The notes under the pieces are model-generated. The model ran no database searches, had not been told where the DNA came from, and was given only the letters and a program-made list of their open reading frames with translations. This document shows, piece after piece, positions 11,951 to 21,789 of a stretch of 64,000 nt of DNA; position 1 is the first letter of the stretch; every line of letters begins with the position of its first letter. The position numbers and the translations under genes are program-made. The stretch is from Sipunculus nudus (lineage: Eukaryota; Annelida; Sipuncula; Golfingiida; Sipunculidae). The DNA is taken from contig CM049312.1 of NCBI GenBank assembly GCA_026874595.1, forward strand, positions 27,149,956-27,213,955. The letters are read 5' to 3'.

Positions 11951-12129
11951 GAAAATCAGAAAATTCCTGGTTTGCATCCTTCATGTGCTGTAACTAGATC
12001 TATGCCCAAGAAAAACACACATGAGGAGAATGGTCCAGATAATAACACTCTGGGAGTCACTAGTGACTCATCTAACGACTCGCCCGTACAGAATGCAGCC
12101 TTTTCAAGGTCAAAACGTATCACGGACAT

Positions 12130-13240
12130 CATAGGGACCCTGATATTTCATGTTTGTTTCCCAGGACAGCTTCTAAAGATGAATTGTTACAAAACCCAGT
12201 TTGTTTCTATGTTAAAAATGGAGTGCTTACGCGTGAATAGCGACCACCTGATGTCTGCGCTGATGATTAGTGGGCCATCAAACATCAAATAGTAGTGCCA
12301 AAAAGCTATCGCAATGACATTCTAAGCATGGAACATGAGGCTCCTTTGTCTGGCCATTTATGTATAAAAAAACGTATTAGAAAGTTAGTACACACTTCTA
12401 TTGGACTTATCTCAGGACAGATGTTGTACAATACTGTAAATCATGCCACAAATGCCAGATGGTAGGCAAGCCCAGTCAGAATTCTCCTCAAGCCCCACTT
12501 AGACCCATTTTGTTTTTCCATTTAGTAGGATTATTGTTTAATTTTGTGGACCACTGCCTAAAACAAAATCTGGACATAAATACTTGCTGACAATTATGTA
12601 CGCTTCTACCAGGTTCCCTGAGGCAATGTCCTTGCGCAATTGTACTGCCAAAAAGTGTTGTTAAGGCTCTGACCAGGTTTTTTACAACTTTTGGATTACC
12701 AAAACCAAATCACAGAAAGACTGGGATGAAGGAATCCACCTATTGCTGTTTGCCGTCAGAGAATCATTTCAAATGTCCTCGGGTTTCAGTCCCTTTGAAC
12801 TAGTTTACGGACACGAAGTTCGGGGTCCATTAAAACTGCTTAAAGAGAACCTCCTGTGTGGAAATCCTTATGCTCTTAGTTTATTGCAGTATATATCAGA
12901 CTTTCGCACTAAATTACACAATGCTTCTGAGATTGCAAAGTCTAATCTAAAATCTGCACAAAGTAAAAAGAAAACAAAGTATGACAAGCACACTGTAAGT
13001 AGGACATTTGAGCCAGGTGGAAAGGTCCTTGCCTTATACCCATCCCGGGCAGACCTATGCAAGCTAGGTATTTTGGTCCTTACATTGTTCACAAGAACGT
13101 CAGTGATTTAAATTACATACTTTTAACACCAGATAGGCGTGAGAAAAAGCAACTGTGCCATGTTAACATGTTGAAACCATATTATGACAGAAATAGCACA
13201 TCAGATGTTGTACATAATGTAACTCCTATTAATTGTGTAC
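12130..13240 (+). pseudogene. Integrase remnant, copy 2 (lacks second half of catalytic core)
   Basis: About 12130-12480 holds the zinc-binding domain, including the HEAPLSGH histidines and, near 12425-12465, a C-x2-C pair in 'YCKSCHKCQM'. The first catalytic Asp region follows near 12540 (FVDHCL). At about 12708 the sequence jumps from 'FGLPKP' to sequence equivalent to 'KDWDEGIHLLLFAVRESFQ', so the second Asp and the Glu are lost. From 12743 the end of the core continues (SSGFSPFELVYGHEVRGPL), and 13057-13240 holds the C-terminal barrel (ARYFGPYIV, then HVNMLKPYYDRN). Non-functional. Confidence 0.86.
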
Positions 13241-14121
13241 TGACCCAGTTAAAGCCGCATCCATATGGTTGTCAAGGACATTCAGGGCTGCGACGCATAT
13301 ATTGATGACCTCGTCGTGTACAGCGACACCTAGGAGAAACATCTGCAAATTCTTTGCGACCTCATCGAAAAACACGTGCCTCAGTAAAGCACGTCTGACC
13401 ATCAACATCAACAAATCTGAGTTTTGCTATGCACAAGTAACATTTTTGGGACATATTGTAGGGTATATAAAACCTGTTGATGCTAAAATAAGTGCTATTT
13501 CTGCATGTCGTAGACCAGAAAACAAAAAGCAAATAATGCATTTTCTTGGTATGGTTTTATACTACAGGAAGTTTTGTCCACATATTTTCTGCTATAGCTG
13601 AACCTTTGACCATTTTTTTAAAGAAGAAACAAAAGTTTGTATGGAATGTTCAGTGTGAAAATGCATTTCAGAATTTGAAAGCAATTTTGCAAAGTTCACC
13701 GGTTTTGGTAGCTCCAGACTTTTCTGTACCTTTTAAGTAAGCTGTAGATGCTAGTGATACTGCTGCTGGTGTTGTGTTGTTACAAGAAGGCAATGATGGC
13801 ATAAATCATCCAATTTGTTACTTTTCATGAAAGTTTAATGCAAATCAGACAAACTACTCCACTATTGAAAAAAGAATGTTTGTCTTTGATTTTGGCATTG
13901 CAAATTATGTTACTTCATCAGTCAAGTCTATCATTGTTTTTAGTGATCACAATCCTCTCACGGTCATGAACAAGTTAAAGTGTAAAAATCAAAGATTGAT
14001 GAGATGGAGTTTGTTTATACAGGATTATTATCTTGAAATCAGACATATTAAAAGGAAAGCAAATGTACTTGCGGATTGCCTATCGAGATGTTTATGTAAT
14101 GCTGTTAATAAGATAGTTTGA
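13241..14121 (+). pseudogene. Reverse transcriptase-RNase H remnant, copy 2
   Basis: Immediately after the integrase tail, the RT N-terminal half is missing. Sequence resumes near 13252 with the palm box AYIDDLVVYSDT (about 13297-13332), followed by a stop. After frame changes come the RT thumb (SEFCYAQVTFLGHIVG), then 'KKKQKFVWNVQCENAFQNLK', then RNase H from 13741 with AVDASDTAAGVVLLQ and, at 13876-14121, DHNPLTVMNKLKCKNQRLM and LEIRHIKRKANVLADCL. The RNase H order and residues are of Ty3/Gypsy type. Dead copy. Confidence 0.9.
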
Positions 14122-14190
14122 AGTGCTGTAAAAATTTAGTGATTGTGATCACAAAAAGAAAGTTTTTAGAGAAAACTTTCTTTTTTTTAC

Positions 14191-14201
14191 AGGAGGGAGA
14201 C
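14191..14201 (+). promoter_or_regulatory. Polypurine tract of LTR retrotransposon copy 2
   Basis: AGGAGGGAGAC lies directly before the 3' LTR start TGTTACAGG, the expected place for plus-strand priming. Confidence 0.8.
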
Positions 14202-14919
14202 TGTTACAGGTGTCACTTTTATTGTGCGGGTGTTACAGGTGTCTGTTGACATTCTGATTCGTGCAGTGCAGGCATAGTTCGTTCGTATGGGAACCTCGCC
14301 TGTTGGGCGTTGGCTCGTGTGTGGGGTCTGAAGCGTCGAGACAGAGCGTTCTTTGTTCTAGATGTTTTGGGTCTTTTCATGTGCTTGTGTTAGGTTCTTT
14401 GGAATTTTCCATTTTTTTAATTTTCGGGTGAGAAGCTATAAATTAGGGGCTGTGTTTCAAGCCAGCAGAAAGGAATATAAAAGCGAGCAATTAGAGTGTT
14501 ACTTTCTCGTCAGGGCCCTTACCGGTATTTGCAGTGGTGTCAGAAATTTAACGGACTTAATACAGATTTAATATGGACTGTCTCCGGTTTGCCTTTGGAT
14601 TATTACTATTTACGTGGATTATTTATGTTAAAGGACTCTTGTTGAGCTGAGACAGTGGTGGTATCCAGAAATCAAAGCCTAGATCCGGACACTCTGGTGC
14701 TGTACATTTGATTATTATACTGTGTAACTGTATTGATTTAGTGTATTGTAATGTTTGGATTGTTTTAAGAATAAATTATATTTATTTGTTGAAAAAATAC
14801 CCCACTGACTTCTTTATTCATTCCCCCAGACATTTCACGCCACCTGGTGTTGCGAAATCAGATTTTATTTATCTCCGTTAAAAATTTGTGCTCGTCAGGA
14901 TTTCCTGATTTCCGTAACA
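14202..14919 (+). repeat. 3' LTR of retrotransposon copy 2
   Basis: It starts TGTTACAGGTG and ends CCGTAACA, so the ends are inverted TGTTAC/GTAACA. A TATA box (TATAAA, 14437-14442) and a polyadenylation signal (AATAAA, 14770-14775) are present. It shares its first 60 bases and its U5 with copy 1's LTR, but its U3 differs strongly from the 5' LTR of this element. Confidence 0.9.
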
Positions 14920-14926
14920 TAATATG

Positions 14927-14932
<6 letters not shown>

Positions 14933-14992
<60 letters not shown>
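14933..14992. repeat. (AT)n microsatellite next to the LTR
   Basis: A TA dinucleotide run of about 60 bases begins shortly after the LTR end. It creates Tyr-Ile repeat open frames on both strands that are not genes. Confidence 0.95.
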
Positions 14993-14993
<1 letters not shown>

Positions 14994-15227
14994 GGTTTTC
15001 TTTTGCTAAAGTAAAACCCCACTGTTTTTCGTCTGCAGATGTCACGTGTAACCACATAATGGTAAGATCAAGGTTTTCCCGCCAAATTCGGTACTGTGAT
15101 GAGGTATAGCTGTGCATCAAGCTACGCTCGGTTGGTGGAACAGAAAAGCTGGTCTGTGACATTGATAAAGGAAAGCCCGCCTGGGTAACGCCTCTAGCTT
15201 TACAGCTTTAATCAATATATAGTTCAA

Positions 15228-15632
15228 AGGTGCCCATTCACCTTTACCTATTTTATTTCTGACTTCCCCTGTGTATATATTTATGATCCAAAGGTAATTT
15301 TGGGTGTGAAAAGTTCTTATAAGGCCTTCGTGAAGGATGTGTGAACCTGTTTATCAAAAACGTGTTTATAAACACGACAATGTTGACAATGGGAAAATCA
15401 TGTAACCTAAGGTGGTAGGTTGCAAATATGCGGAGGTAGAAAGATCATTTGTTGCAAAACGACATTTGCAAAGCTCTGGCTTATCTGACTTGCTGCTAGA
15501 TGCCTTTGTTGAATTTGTTTTGATTATTTTGGTGGGCCCCCCCACGTATTATAAACACAATTATATAAACAAAACAAGCAGCCTGTGCGCGGTGATATCC
15601 ACGTTTTCTGGCCTATTTTAATGAAAGCTGTT
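15228..15632 (+). repeat. Dispersed repeat, about 400 bp, copy 1
   Basis: This segment matches 27109-27505 on the opposite strand. Shared landmarks include 'aggtgccaattcacc'-like starts, 'gtgaaaagttctt', 'gtaacctaaggtggtag', 'tggtgggcccccccac' and 'aaacaaaacaagcagcctg'. It has no coding capacity. The similarity is substantial but not recent, with many substitutions and small indels. It is probably an old non-autonomous mobile element. Confidence 0.75.
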
Positions 15633-16059
15633 TACACTAAGTCATACACTATATCTTTACATAAACCACTGGTATCAGTATACCTGTAAATATGTAAATT
15701 ACTATTTAAAATCTTTTTTGGCAAATCTCCGGAAATATAATATCTAAATCATCTGTTAGTTACATTCCATTTGGTACTGTCTAAATCGTCTGCTTGAGAG
15801 TATCTCTAAATCATAGGTTTTAGTATATCTTTAAATCGTCTTTCTTAATCATCCTTTTAACTTTGCTCAGTTTTATTTTACCCAGGACCAACAGCTTTGA
15901 ATATTGCTGGCAGAACATCGGACATGAATGGACCCGCGACGAGCGTGGAGAGATGATCGAACCTTGTATTGGTGTTTTAAAGCCAGCTATTCACTTCTCT
16001 CGTGTTTGTCAAATTTGTGTGATTTCTGACGTAACCTTCTTAATAAGGTTTGTTATAAA

Positions 16060-16300
16060 CTTTATTTATTTTACATGGATTGTACAACTAGTTATAACAA
16101 CTAAAACGAGGCACTTGCCATGGCTCGGAGGTTGGCGCTCGGTAGTTGGTAAGGGTGGAGGAAACCGTAGGACCCGGAGAAAACCACCGACCTTGGACGG
16201 GCAACTACAACCCATTCTCATAGATACGCCGGGAATCGAACCCGGGTCACCAGCGGAGAAGGCCGAGCGTTATGCCATTCAGCTGTACAGGTCGTCACTG
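16060..16300 (-). mobile_element. tRNA-derived SINE, family 1, copy 1
   Basis: On the minus strand a tRNA-like head contains 'ataacgctcggccttctccg' and a B box GGTTCGATTCC (16242-16232). A body 'tgggttgtagttgcccgtcc' and a tail 'caatccatgtaaaataaat' follow. The same head, body and tail occur at 63660-63900 on the plus strand, which defines the family. The B box shows RNA polymerase III ancestry. Confidence 0.85.
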
Positions 16301-17721
16301 TAGCAGGCTGTGCTTGATAAGGTTTAATGCTTTGATAAAAGAATTATATTAATCCTTATAGTAATGGCTAAAGATTCAAAGTCAACTTAGTTAATATAGC
16401 TGCTCTGTCAACATATTACGTACACTTAACAATAAATAAGGAGGTATTGATTACGCGTTTTTTTTATTACAGAGGAATGCTTCCCCGATTGACGGCTAGA
16501 ATGTTACAAGACATATTTCGTTCGAGCGTGCCACTTGTTGACAGAAAGAGAAAAGGATGATGTGAGGAGAGAATTTTGCCAAAACCCTGTCCGACGAGAG
16601 AGTCTATGTCCGCTGAAGACAAAAGTCTGTGATAAACAAAAATGTCGGAATCATCTGTGGACGCCACGCTCGCAGAAAGAAGAGAGGAGTTTGGATGAAC
16701 GGTCATGAATTTGACATCAAGGCGCTCCGTATGAACCACAATTCTCACGACTGTGGCAAAATCTGTACATTCCTGCGTATTCCTGCTCGGCACTGTAGCA
16801 GGCTGTGCTTTAGTGCGTATCGTCGCTTCCTCAGGACTGCTGTTATTTACATTATATATCAGCTGACCAACATCTTTCACAATGCTGTCTAGGTAAGTTT
16901 TCGGTCTGCTAACCGTCGGTTTGAGGCGCAGGAGGACAGCTTCAAGACTACAGACGTCTTTGTGAACTGTGATCCCGGTATGAGAATAGAAGGAGGAAAT
17001 GCGGTATGCTATGTGATATAATTCTGATAATGTGTGTTTTATTTGTTTATTATATTATTTAGTTTGTATTTTCATCCTGATCTTTTATTCAAAACAAGTA
17101 CAAGATATTATAAAATATTATGGTATTATTTAATAATTAAACATTAAAATTATTATCATCATTTTCACTATTGTTGGTTCTACTGTTGTCAGTAAGTTGT
17201 TGCTGCAATAAAAGTAAGGGTATTAGTAGTATATGTCGGCATCATAGAACAAATAATAATGATATAATATATATAAATTAAAATTTTAAACACCTGTAAT
17301 TTGATGTGACAAATATTATTATATTTTTTTTATATTTTCTAATAGAATATAATAAAACTAGGTATACAAGGTTAATATAATAATCTTTAAACCTTTTTTA
17401 TTCATACAAACCTTGAATTGATGATGTAATACAGACACTATCTGACTCTTATCCCTGAACTTTCTTTTATATTTTTCCTTTTTTCACCACAGTGCCCCGC
17501 CAAGCGGGGACTTTCCTAGATCAAAATAAGAAAAAGCAAACGCCTGCCAGTGCGTCCCAGTGCACAGAAGACGACGTGCACGTACTGCCGAGTCGACTCT
17601 ACCTCTACCTCAAGATCCAGCAGCTGTCAAGGGAGGCGGGTAGACTAGACTGGTACCTACTTCTTTTAACAAATTACTGAATAATAAAGGCCGTTTTAAT
17701 TTGTAAATTAACAGCGCTTGG
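16301..17721. other. Intergenic stretch, no gene recognised
   Basis: Open frames at 16467-16880 (minus) and 16629-16892 (plus) overlap and show no domain. A 20-bp perfect direct repeat (cactgtagcaggctgtgctt) occurs at 16296-16315 and 16791-16810. After a pyrimidine-rich acceptor-like site at about 17493, TGCCCCGCCAAGCGGGG resembles a decayed EGF-like exon start. None of this is strong enough to call a gene. Confidence 0.4.
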
Positions 17722-17817
17722 AAGGGGCTGATCCAGAATTTAGGAAAAGGAGGGGTCAAACCCAGGAGGACTAATGACAAAACCTGAAAAAAGGTACCCA
17801 GGTCTTTCGGTGGGGGT

Positions 17818-17842
17818 GGGGGGGGGGGGGGGGGGGGGGGGG
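17818..17842 (+). repeat. Poly-G run, 25 bases
   Basis: An uninterrupted G tract lies just inside the left inverted terminus of the minisatellite element. Its length may be unstable and may vary with sequencing. Confidence 0.95.
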
Positions 17843-17924
17843 TCAGCTTACAAAAATTTGTCCGAAACCTCTGAAAAAAAAATTTGGAAAAGCATAACGT
17901 GGACTGGCACATTATTGTCCCCAT

Positions 17925-19305
17925 CTTCTCTGTTGGGGCAGGGGCTCCAATGTTAAGTCAGTTAGCCGTTTGTTGGGTAAGGTGGTCCTATTTTGGGACA
18001 GGTGCTACAGTTATGCGGCAGGTGGTCCTATGTTGGGACAGGTGGTCCTATTTTATTTCAGGTGGCCCTGTGTTAGATCAGGTAGTCCTATGAAGGGACA
18101 GGTGCTACTAATTCTGGACAGGTAGTCCTATGTTTGGACCAGTGCTACTATTTGGGACAGATGGTCCTATGTTGGGACATGCGGTCCTGTTTTATTTCAG
18201 GTGGACCTGTGTTAGGTCAGGTAGTCCTATGTTGGGACAGGTGCTATTATTTTGGGACAGATGGTCCTATGTTGAGACAGCTGGTCCTATGTTTGGACAG
18301 GTGGTCCTATTTTATTTCAGGTGGTCCTGTGTTAGGTAAGGTAGACCTATGTTGGGACAGGTGCTACTATTTTGGAACAGGTGCTACTATTTGGGACAGA
18401 TGGTCCAATGTTTGGACAGGTGGTCCTTTTTTTCGGACAGGTGCTACTATTTTGGGACAGGTAGTCCTATGTTGGGACAGGTGCTATTATTTTGGGACAG
18501 ATGGTCCTATGTTGAGACAGCTGGTCCTATGTTTGGACAGGTGGTCCTATTTTATTTCAGGTGGTCCTGTGTTAGGTCAGGTAGACCTATGTTGGGACAG
18601 GTGCTACTATTTTGGAACAGGTGCTACTATTTGGGACAGATGGTCCAATGTTTGGACAGGTGGTCCTTTTTTTCGGACAGGTGCTACTATTTTGGGACAG
18701 GTAGTCCTATGTTGGGACAGGTGTTACTTTTTTGAACAGGTGGTCCTATGTTGGGACAGGTGGTCCTATTTTATTTCAGGTGGTCCTGTGTTAGGTCAGG
18801 TAGTCCTATGTTGGAACAGGTGCTACTATTTGGGACAGATGGTCCTATGTTGAGACAGCTGGTCCTATGTCGGGACAGGTGGTCATATTTTATTTCAGGT
18901 GGTCCTGTGTTAGGTCAGGTAGTCCTTTGTTGGGACAGGTGCTACTTTTGGGACAGATGGTCCTATGTTTGGACAGGTGGTCCTATTTTGGGACAGGTGC
19001 TACTATTTTGGGACAGGTAGCCATTGTTGGGACAGGTGCTACTTTTTTGGACAGGTGGTCCTATGTCGGGACAGGTGGTCCTATTTTATATCAGGTGGTC
19101 CTGTGTTAGGTCAGGTAGTCCTATGTTGGGACAGGTGCTACTATTTAGGACAGATTGTCCTATGATTTTTTCAGGTGGTTCTTAGTTAGGTCATGTGCTC
19201 CTCTATTGCGACAGGTCATCCAATGTTAGTTCAGGTGGCCTAATGTCGGACAGGTACATCCTAAGCTGGGACAGGTGGTCCTGAGTTAGGTATGGTAGTC
19301 TAATT
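17925..19305 (+). repeat. Minisatellite, 20-bp unit, about 70 copies, with 240-bp higher-order repeat
   Basis: The unit is close to GTGGTCCTATGTTGGGACAG, with variants such as GTGCTACTATTTTGGGACAG and GTGGTCCTATTTTATTTCAG. In 18301-18720 the variants recur in fixed order every 240 bases (12 units): 18301-18480 and 18541-18720 are nearly identical. Because 20 is not a multiple of three, all three plus frames stay open for long distances. The resulting 128-239 aa translations are repeat artefacts. Confidence 0.95.
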
Positions 19306-19385
19306 AAAAACAAAACCTATTTTGGGCAACTTTGAATTAAATGGACAAGGGTGGATTCAGAGCAGGGCGAAATAGTAGCACCAAT

Positions 19386-19409
19386 CCCCCCCCCCCCCCC
19401 CCCCCCCCC
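19386..19409 (+). repeat. Poly-C run, 24 bases
   Basis: It lies near the right terminus of the minisatellite element and mirrors the poly-G run near the left terminus. Confidence 0.95.
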
Positions 19410-19591
19410 GCGGTGTTTACTTAAAAGCCTAGGAAAAATGTACAACGAAAAGCAGCGTCTTGTACCGGCTTCTTCTCTATTCTTTTGCATGGGGGTTATG
19501 TGCAAAGTGTACACAAGCTTTCCTGGTACATTTTTTGTAACCTGTGTCGGGATATTGAGCCGCCTTTTCTAAGATTCTGTATCCGCCCCTT

Positions 19592-20326
19592 ATTCAGAGC
19601 GAGTTTATGAGGAGTGTGCATTTATTAATTATAATTAATATTATATATGTATATATAACTTTAACCCATGTATCATCACCCATGTATCACATGCTAATTT
19701 CAATTTAGGAGACCAACATGAAAACCTCTACTTTGCAAAGGCCTTAAGTTCTGAAGATGCTCCATAAGGAGACGGTAACGTTATAGAAATCATCTTTACT
19801 GGGGGATCATTGTACCATCTGTGCTGGATTAGGATTTAGTTACGCGATAAGTGAAGGCCTACTGATAAAAAAAAACAAACAAAAAACAAAAAAAAAAAAA
19901 AACAGAACAACGACCCCGGATTTATAGCGGGAATCCTTATTATAGATATTTAGATACAGGTTATTATGGGACCTTTGTAACCCAAAACACAGAGCTTTGT
20001 CAGTGTAATGCTTTTATCCAAAACGGATGCAGGATTCAAGAGATGTATAACGTGGCTTCTGGGTAAAATATATATCCTAGTTAAACTAGAATAGGAACAA
20101 CCCCTTGGTCACTGCCGACATATACCACATGTAGATCCCCTTAGCGGCCGCGCTAACAGATTTGCTTTGTCCAGTTATCATATAGGCAGATGCACAAAAT
20201 ATAGCTGATGTCATATCTCTTTCTATGGAAAAACCCATGGCCAAACGTTGATCTTGCGCGGCTTTTGCATATAGTGTTTTATTTTAGGTGTTAATAGACA
20301 TGTTTACACACACACTCTCTTTCTCT

Positions 20327-20384
<58 letters not shown>

Positions 20385-20841
20385 AGAATATATACATAAT
20401 ATATGATTCCTGAACGTTCATGACATTCGTGATACCATGACCACCTAGCCATGATAACATGACACTCAGGCCTTTTAAAATAAACAGATAGGGTTCTGCG
20501 AGACACGATGCAAGTCATAACAGATAGTTCGACAATCAGATGAAAATGAAAGAGTACTGTAAGAAATGGCGTGCACATCTGGATAAACTAGAACTGATGC
20601 GAACTCAATAGCTTGTACTGCCATCTCAACGTCTTCACTTAGTAAAAATGGACGTTTGAGTGGTAGGCTACTTGTAACGACCACTCCTTATATAGCCAAC
20701 ACTGTTTTCGGTTCTAAGGTGAGTTATGACTTGTTAAGGCTTGTTATTAATACCTTATATATACAATTTGTACTTTTAACCCCATAGTTTGTGGTGTTGA
20801 TCAAATTTTACTTTACTTTATTTGCCTTTTCATTACTTTCG

Positions 20842-20893
<52 letters not shown>

Positions 20894-20956
20894 ATATATA
20901 TATATATATCACGTTTCATATGTATTATATTTTCTTTCTTTTTTCTTTTGTCGCAG
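19592..20956. other. Intergenic stretch with microsatellites
   Basis: It contains an A-rich tract near 19868-19902, a (CA)n-(TA)n compound microsatellite at about 20329-20384 and a (TA)n run at 20845-20910. Open frames here are short, and several consist of the microsatellite itself. No gene is supported. Confidence 0.55.
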
Positions 20957-21033
20957 TGTGCCCTGACGGTCGGGACGGCCTTAGATGCAGGTACGCGTGT
21001 CAATGTGTAAACGTCAAATGTGAGCCAACACAG
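20957..21033 (+). other. Possible EGF-like exon
   Basis: After a pyrimidine-rich tract ending tcgcag, the sequence reads CPDGRDGLRC and then ACQCVNVKCEP, with cysteine and glycine spacing like the EGF-like repeats of MEGF or scavenger-receptor proteins. It ends at CACAG|gtgtgt, a possible donor site. Start phase 1 and end phase 0 do not fit the usual symmetric EGF exon, and no convincing neighbouring exon was found. It may be an isolated or decayed exon. Confidence 0.3.
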
Positions 21034-21389
21034 GTGTGTGCAGCTGTACCAGCTGATGGGAAGGAAAGTACTGCGAAAGAAGTTTATTTTGTTGTATTTT
21101 TATCCCTGCCGAAAAGAAGGCTGGGCAGAGATTAGAGTCAACCCACGTTTGTCCGTCCTTCAACGTTGGTCCTCTGCTCGTGATCTTAAATACAAGGAAT
21201 GGGTCGGAAAGAGCGTACAATGGTGTATACCTGGGAATGACGTCACATAGGTGTATTTATGGTGCCATAGAAATAAGTGGGTAGATTGGACCAGTGCACG
21301 GGTGATAGATTTAATTCCGGCAAACAACATTTCGGCATACATGAAGCGTACATATTTCCTTGGACATTATATGGTCTGTTTTAAAAGAT

Positions 21390-21600
21390 TTTTGTTGGTG
21401 GAGGTAACCGCCTCCATTTTTTTAAATCTCTCTTATCTAATTCTTTATCTAAGAATGTACATCGGCAGAGTTCCATTCCGGTTTCGGACTTCGTAACCGA
21501 GCGGTAGCACTCGCTTCCTTTCATAACATTTTTGTATCCTGGTGTCACCCAGGCCTGGTGTCTACCGCACCTGCGGGTGCTGGGCATAATATAATCTCAT
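21390..21600 (-). mobile_element. SINE family 2, 5'-truncated copy
   Basis: This piece matches the 3' part of the SINE at 49500-49900: the terminal hairpin GGAGGTAACCGCCTCC, then 'gtacatcggcagagttccat', 'ttcggactt' and 'tatcctggtg'. The tRNA-like head is missing. The next 180 bases (to about 21780) are unusually GC-rich and have no match that I can see. Confidence 0.7.
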
Positions 21601-21789
21601 CTCATATATCAATGATTGTAAAGCGGACAGCTGCTTCCGGGAGATTAACTGCCTTAAAAATCCTCGCCCCAGGGACGGGATACCGGTGTGGGCAGTGTTC
21701 CGAAGGAGTCCGCGGGGACGGAGCAGTCTGTACGAGGCTACTATCGGATTACCGTAACTGGCCGCCCAATGATGCCTAGCCAGTTACAT

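Larger units (their letters stand above)
9121..14919 (+). mobile_element. Ty3/Gypsy LTR retrotransposon copy 2 with integrase before reverse transcriptase
   Basis: The order is 5' LTR, primer-binding site, gag with CCHC knuckle, protease, integrase, reverse transcriptase, RNase H, polypurine tract, 3' LTR. RT and RNase H resemble Ty3/Gypsy (YIDDLVVYSD; STIEKRMFVF; KRKANVLADCLSR), but integrase precedes them, which is the Gmr1-like arrangement. All coding parts are broken by stops, frameshifts and deletions. The two LTRs are clearly different from each other, which does not fit a simple single insertion. The 5' end is approximate because the terminal LTR bases are eroded. Confidence 0.93.
17722..19591. 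mobile_element. Non-autonomous DNA element with inverted termini enclosing a minisatellite
   Basis: The 29 bases at 17722-17750 (starting AAGGGGCTGATCCAGAAT) match the reverse complement of 19563-19591 (AAGGGGCGGATACAGAAT) at 24 of 29 positions. Between them lie a 25-base G run, a 20-bp-unit minisatellite and a 24-base C run. The same terminal motif recurs at 23841-23868 and, in inverted pairs, at 56664-56853. No transposase is present. I could not find a clear target-site duplication, so the mobile-element reading is an inference from the termini and their dispersal. Confidence 0.6.

Noticed and set aside
14858-15162. Tyr-Ile repeat open frames on both strands, also at 7056-7238, 20791-21135 and 23081-23263
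   Set aside because: They are produced by (AT)n microsatellites and have no start or splice context.
16225-16300. Possible tRNA genes at 16225-16300, 49838-49900 and 63660-63735
   Set aside because: They have B boxes but poor cloverleaf stems, and each is fused to a shared repeat body, so they are SINE heads and not tRNA genes.
16467-16880. 137-aa minus-strand open frame
   Set aside because: No recognisable domain, and it overlaps an open frame of comparable size on the other strand. No matching start context or splice partner was seen, so it is reported only as part of an intergenic stretch.
17610-17924. Open frame with a polyproline run, and the polyglycine frame opposite; a similar pair at 19317-19572
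   Set aside because: The runs are poly-G/poly-C homopolymers at the edges of the minisatellite element.
18130-19165. Several long plus-strand open frames (up to 239 aa) rich in Gly, Trp, Asp and Arg
   Set aside because: They are translations of the 20-bp minisatellite. All frames stay open because the unit lacks stops, and the frames shift with period 60.
17925-19305. CRISPR-like array
   Set aside because: The units are contiguous 20-mers without unique spacers, in a eukaryotic context. No CRISPR array is present in the window.
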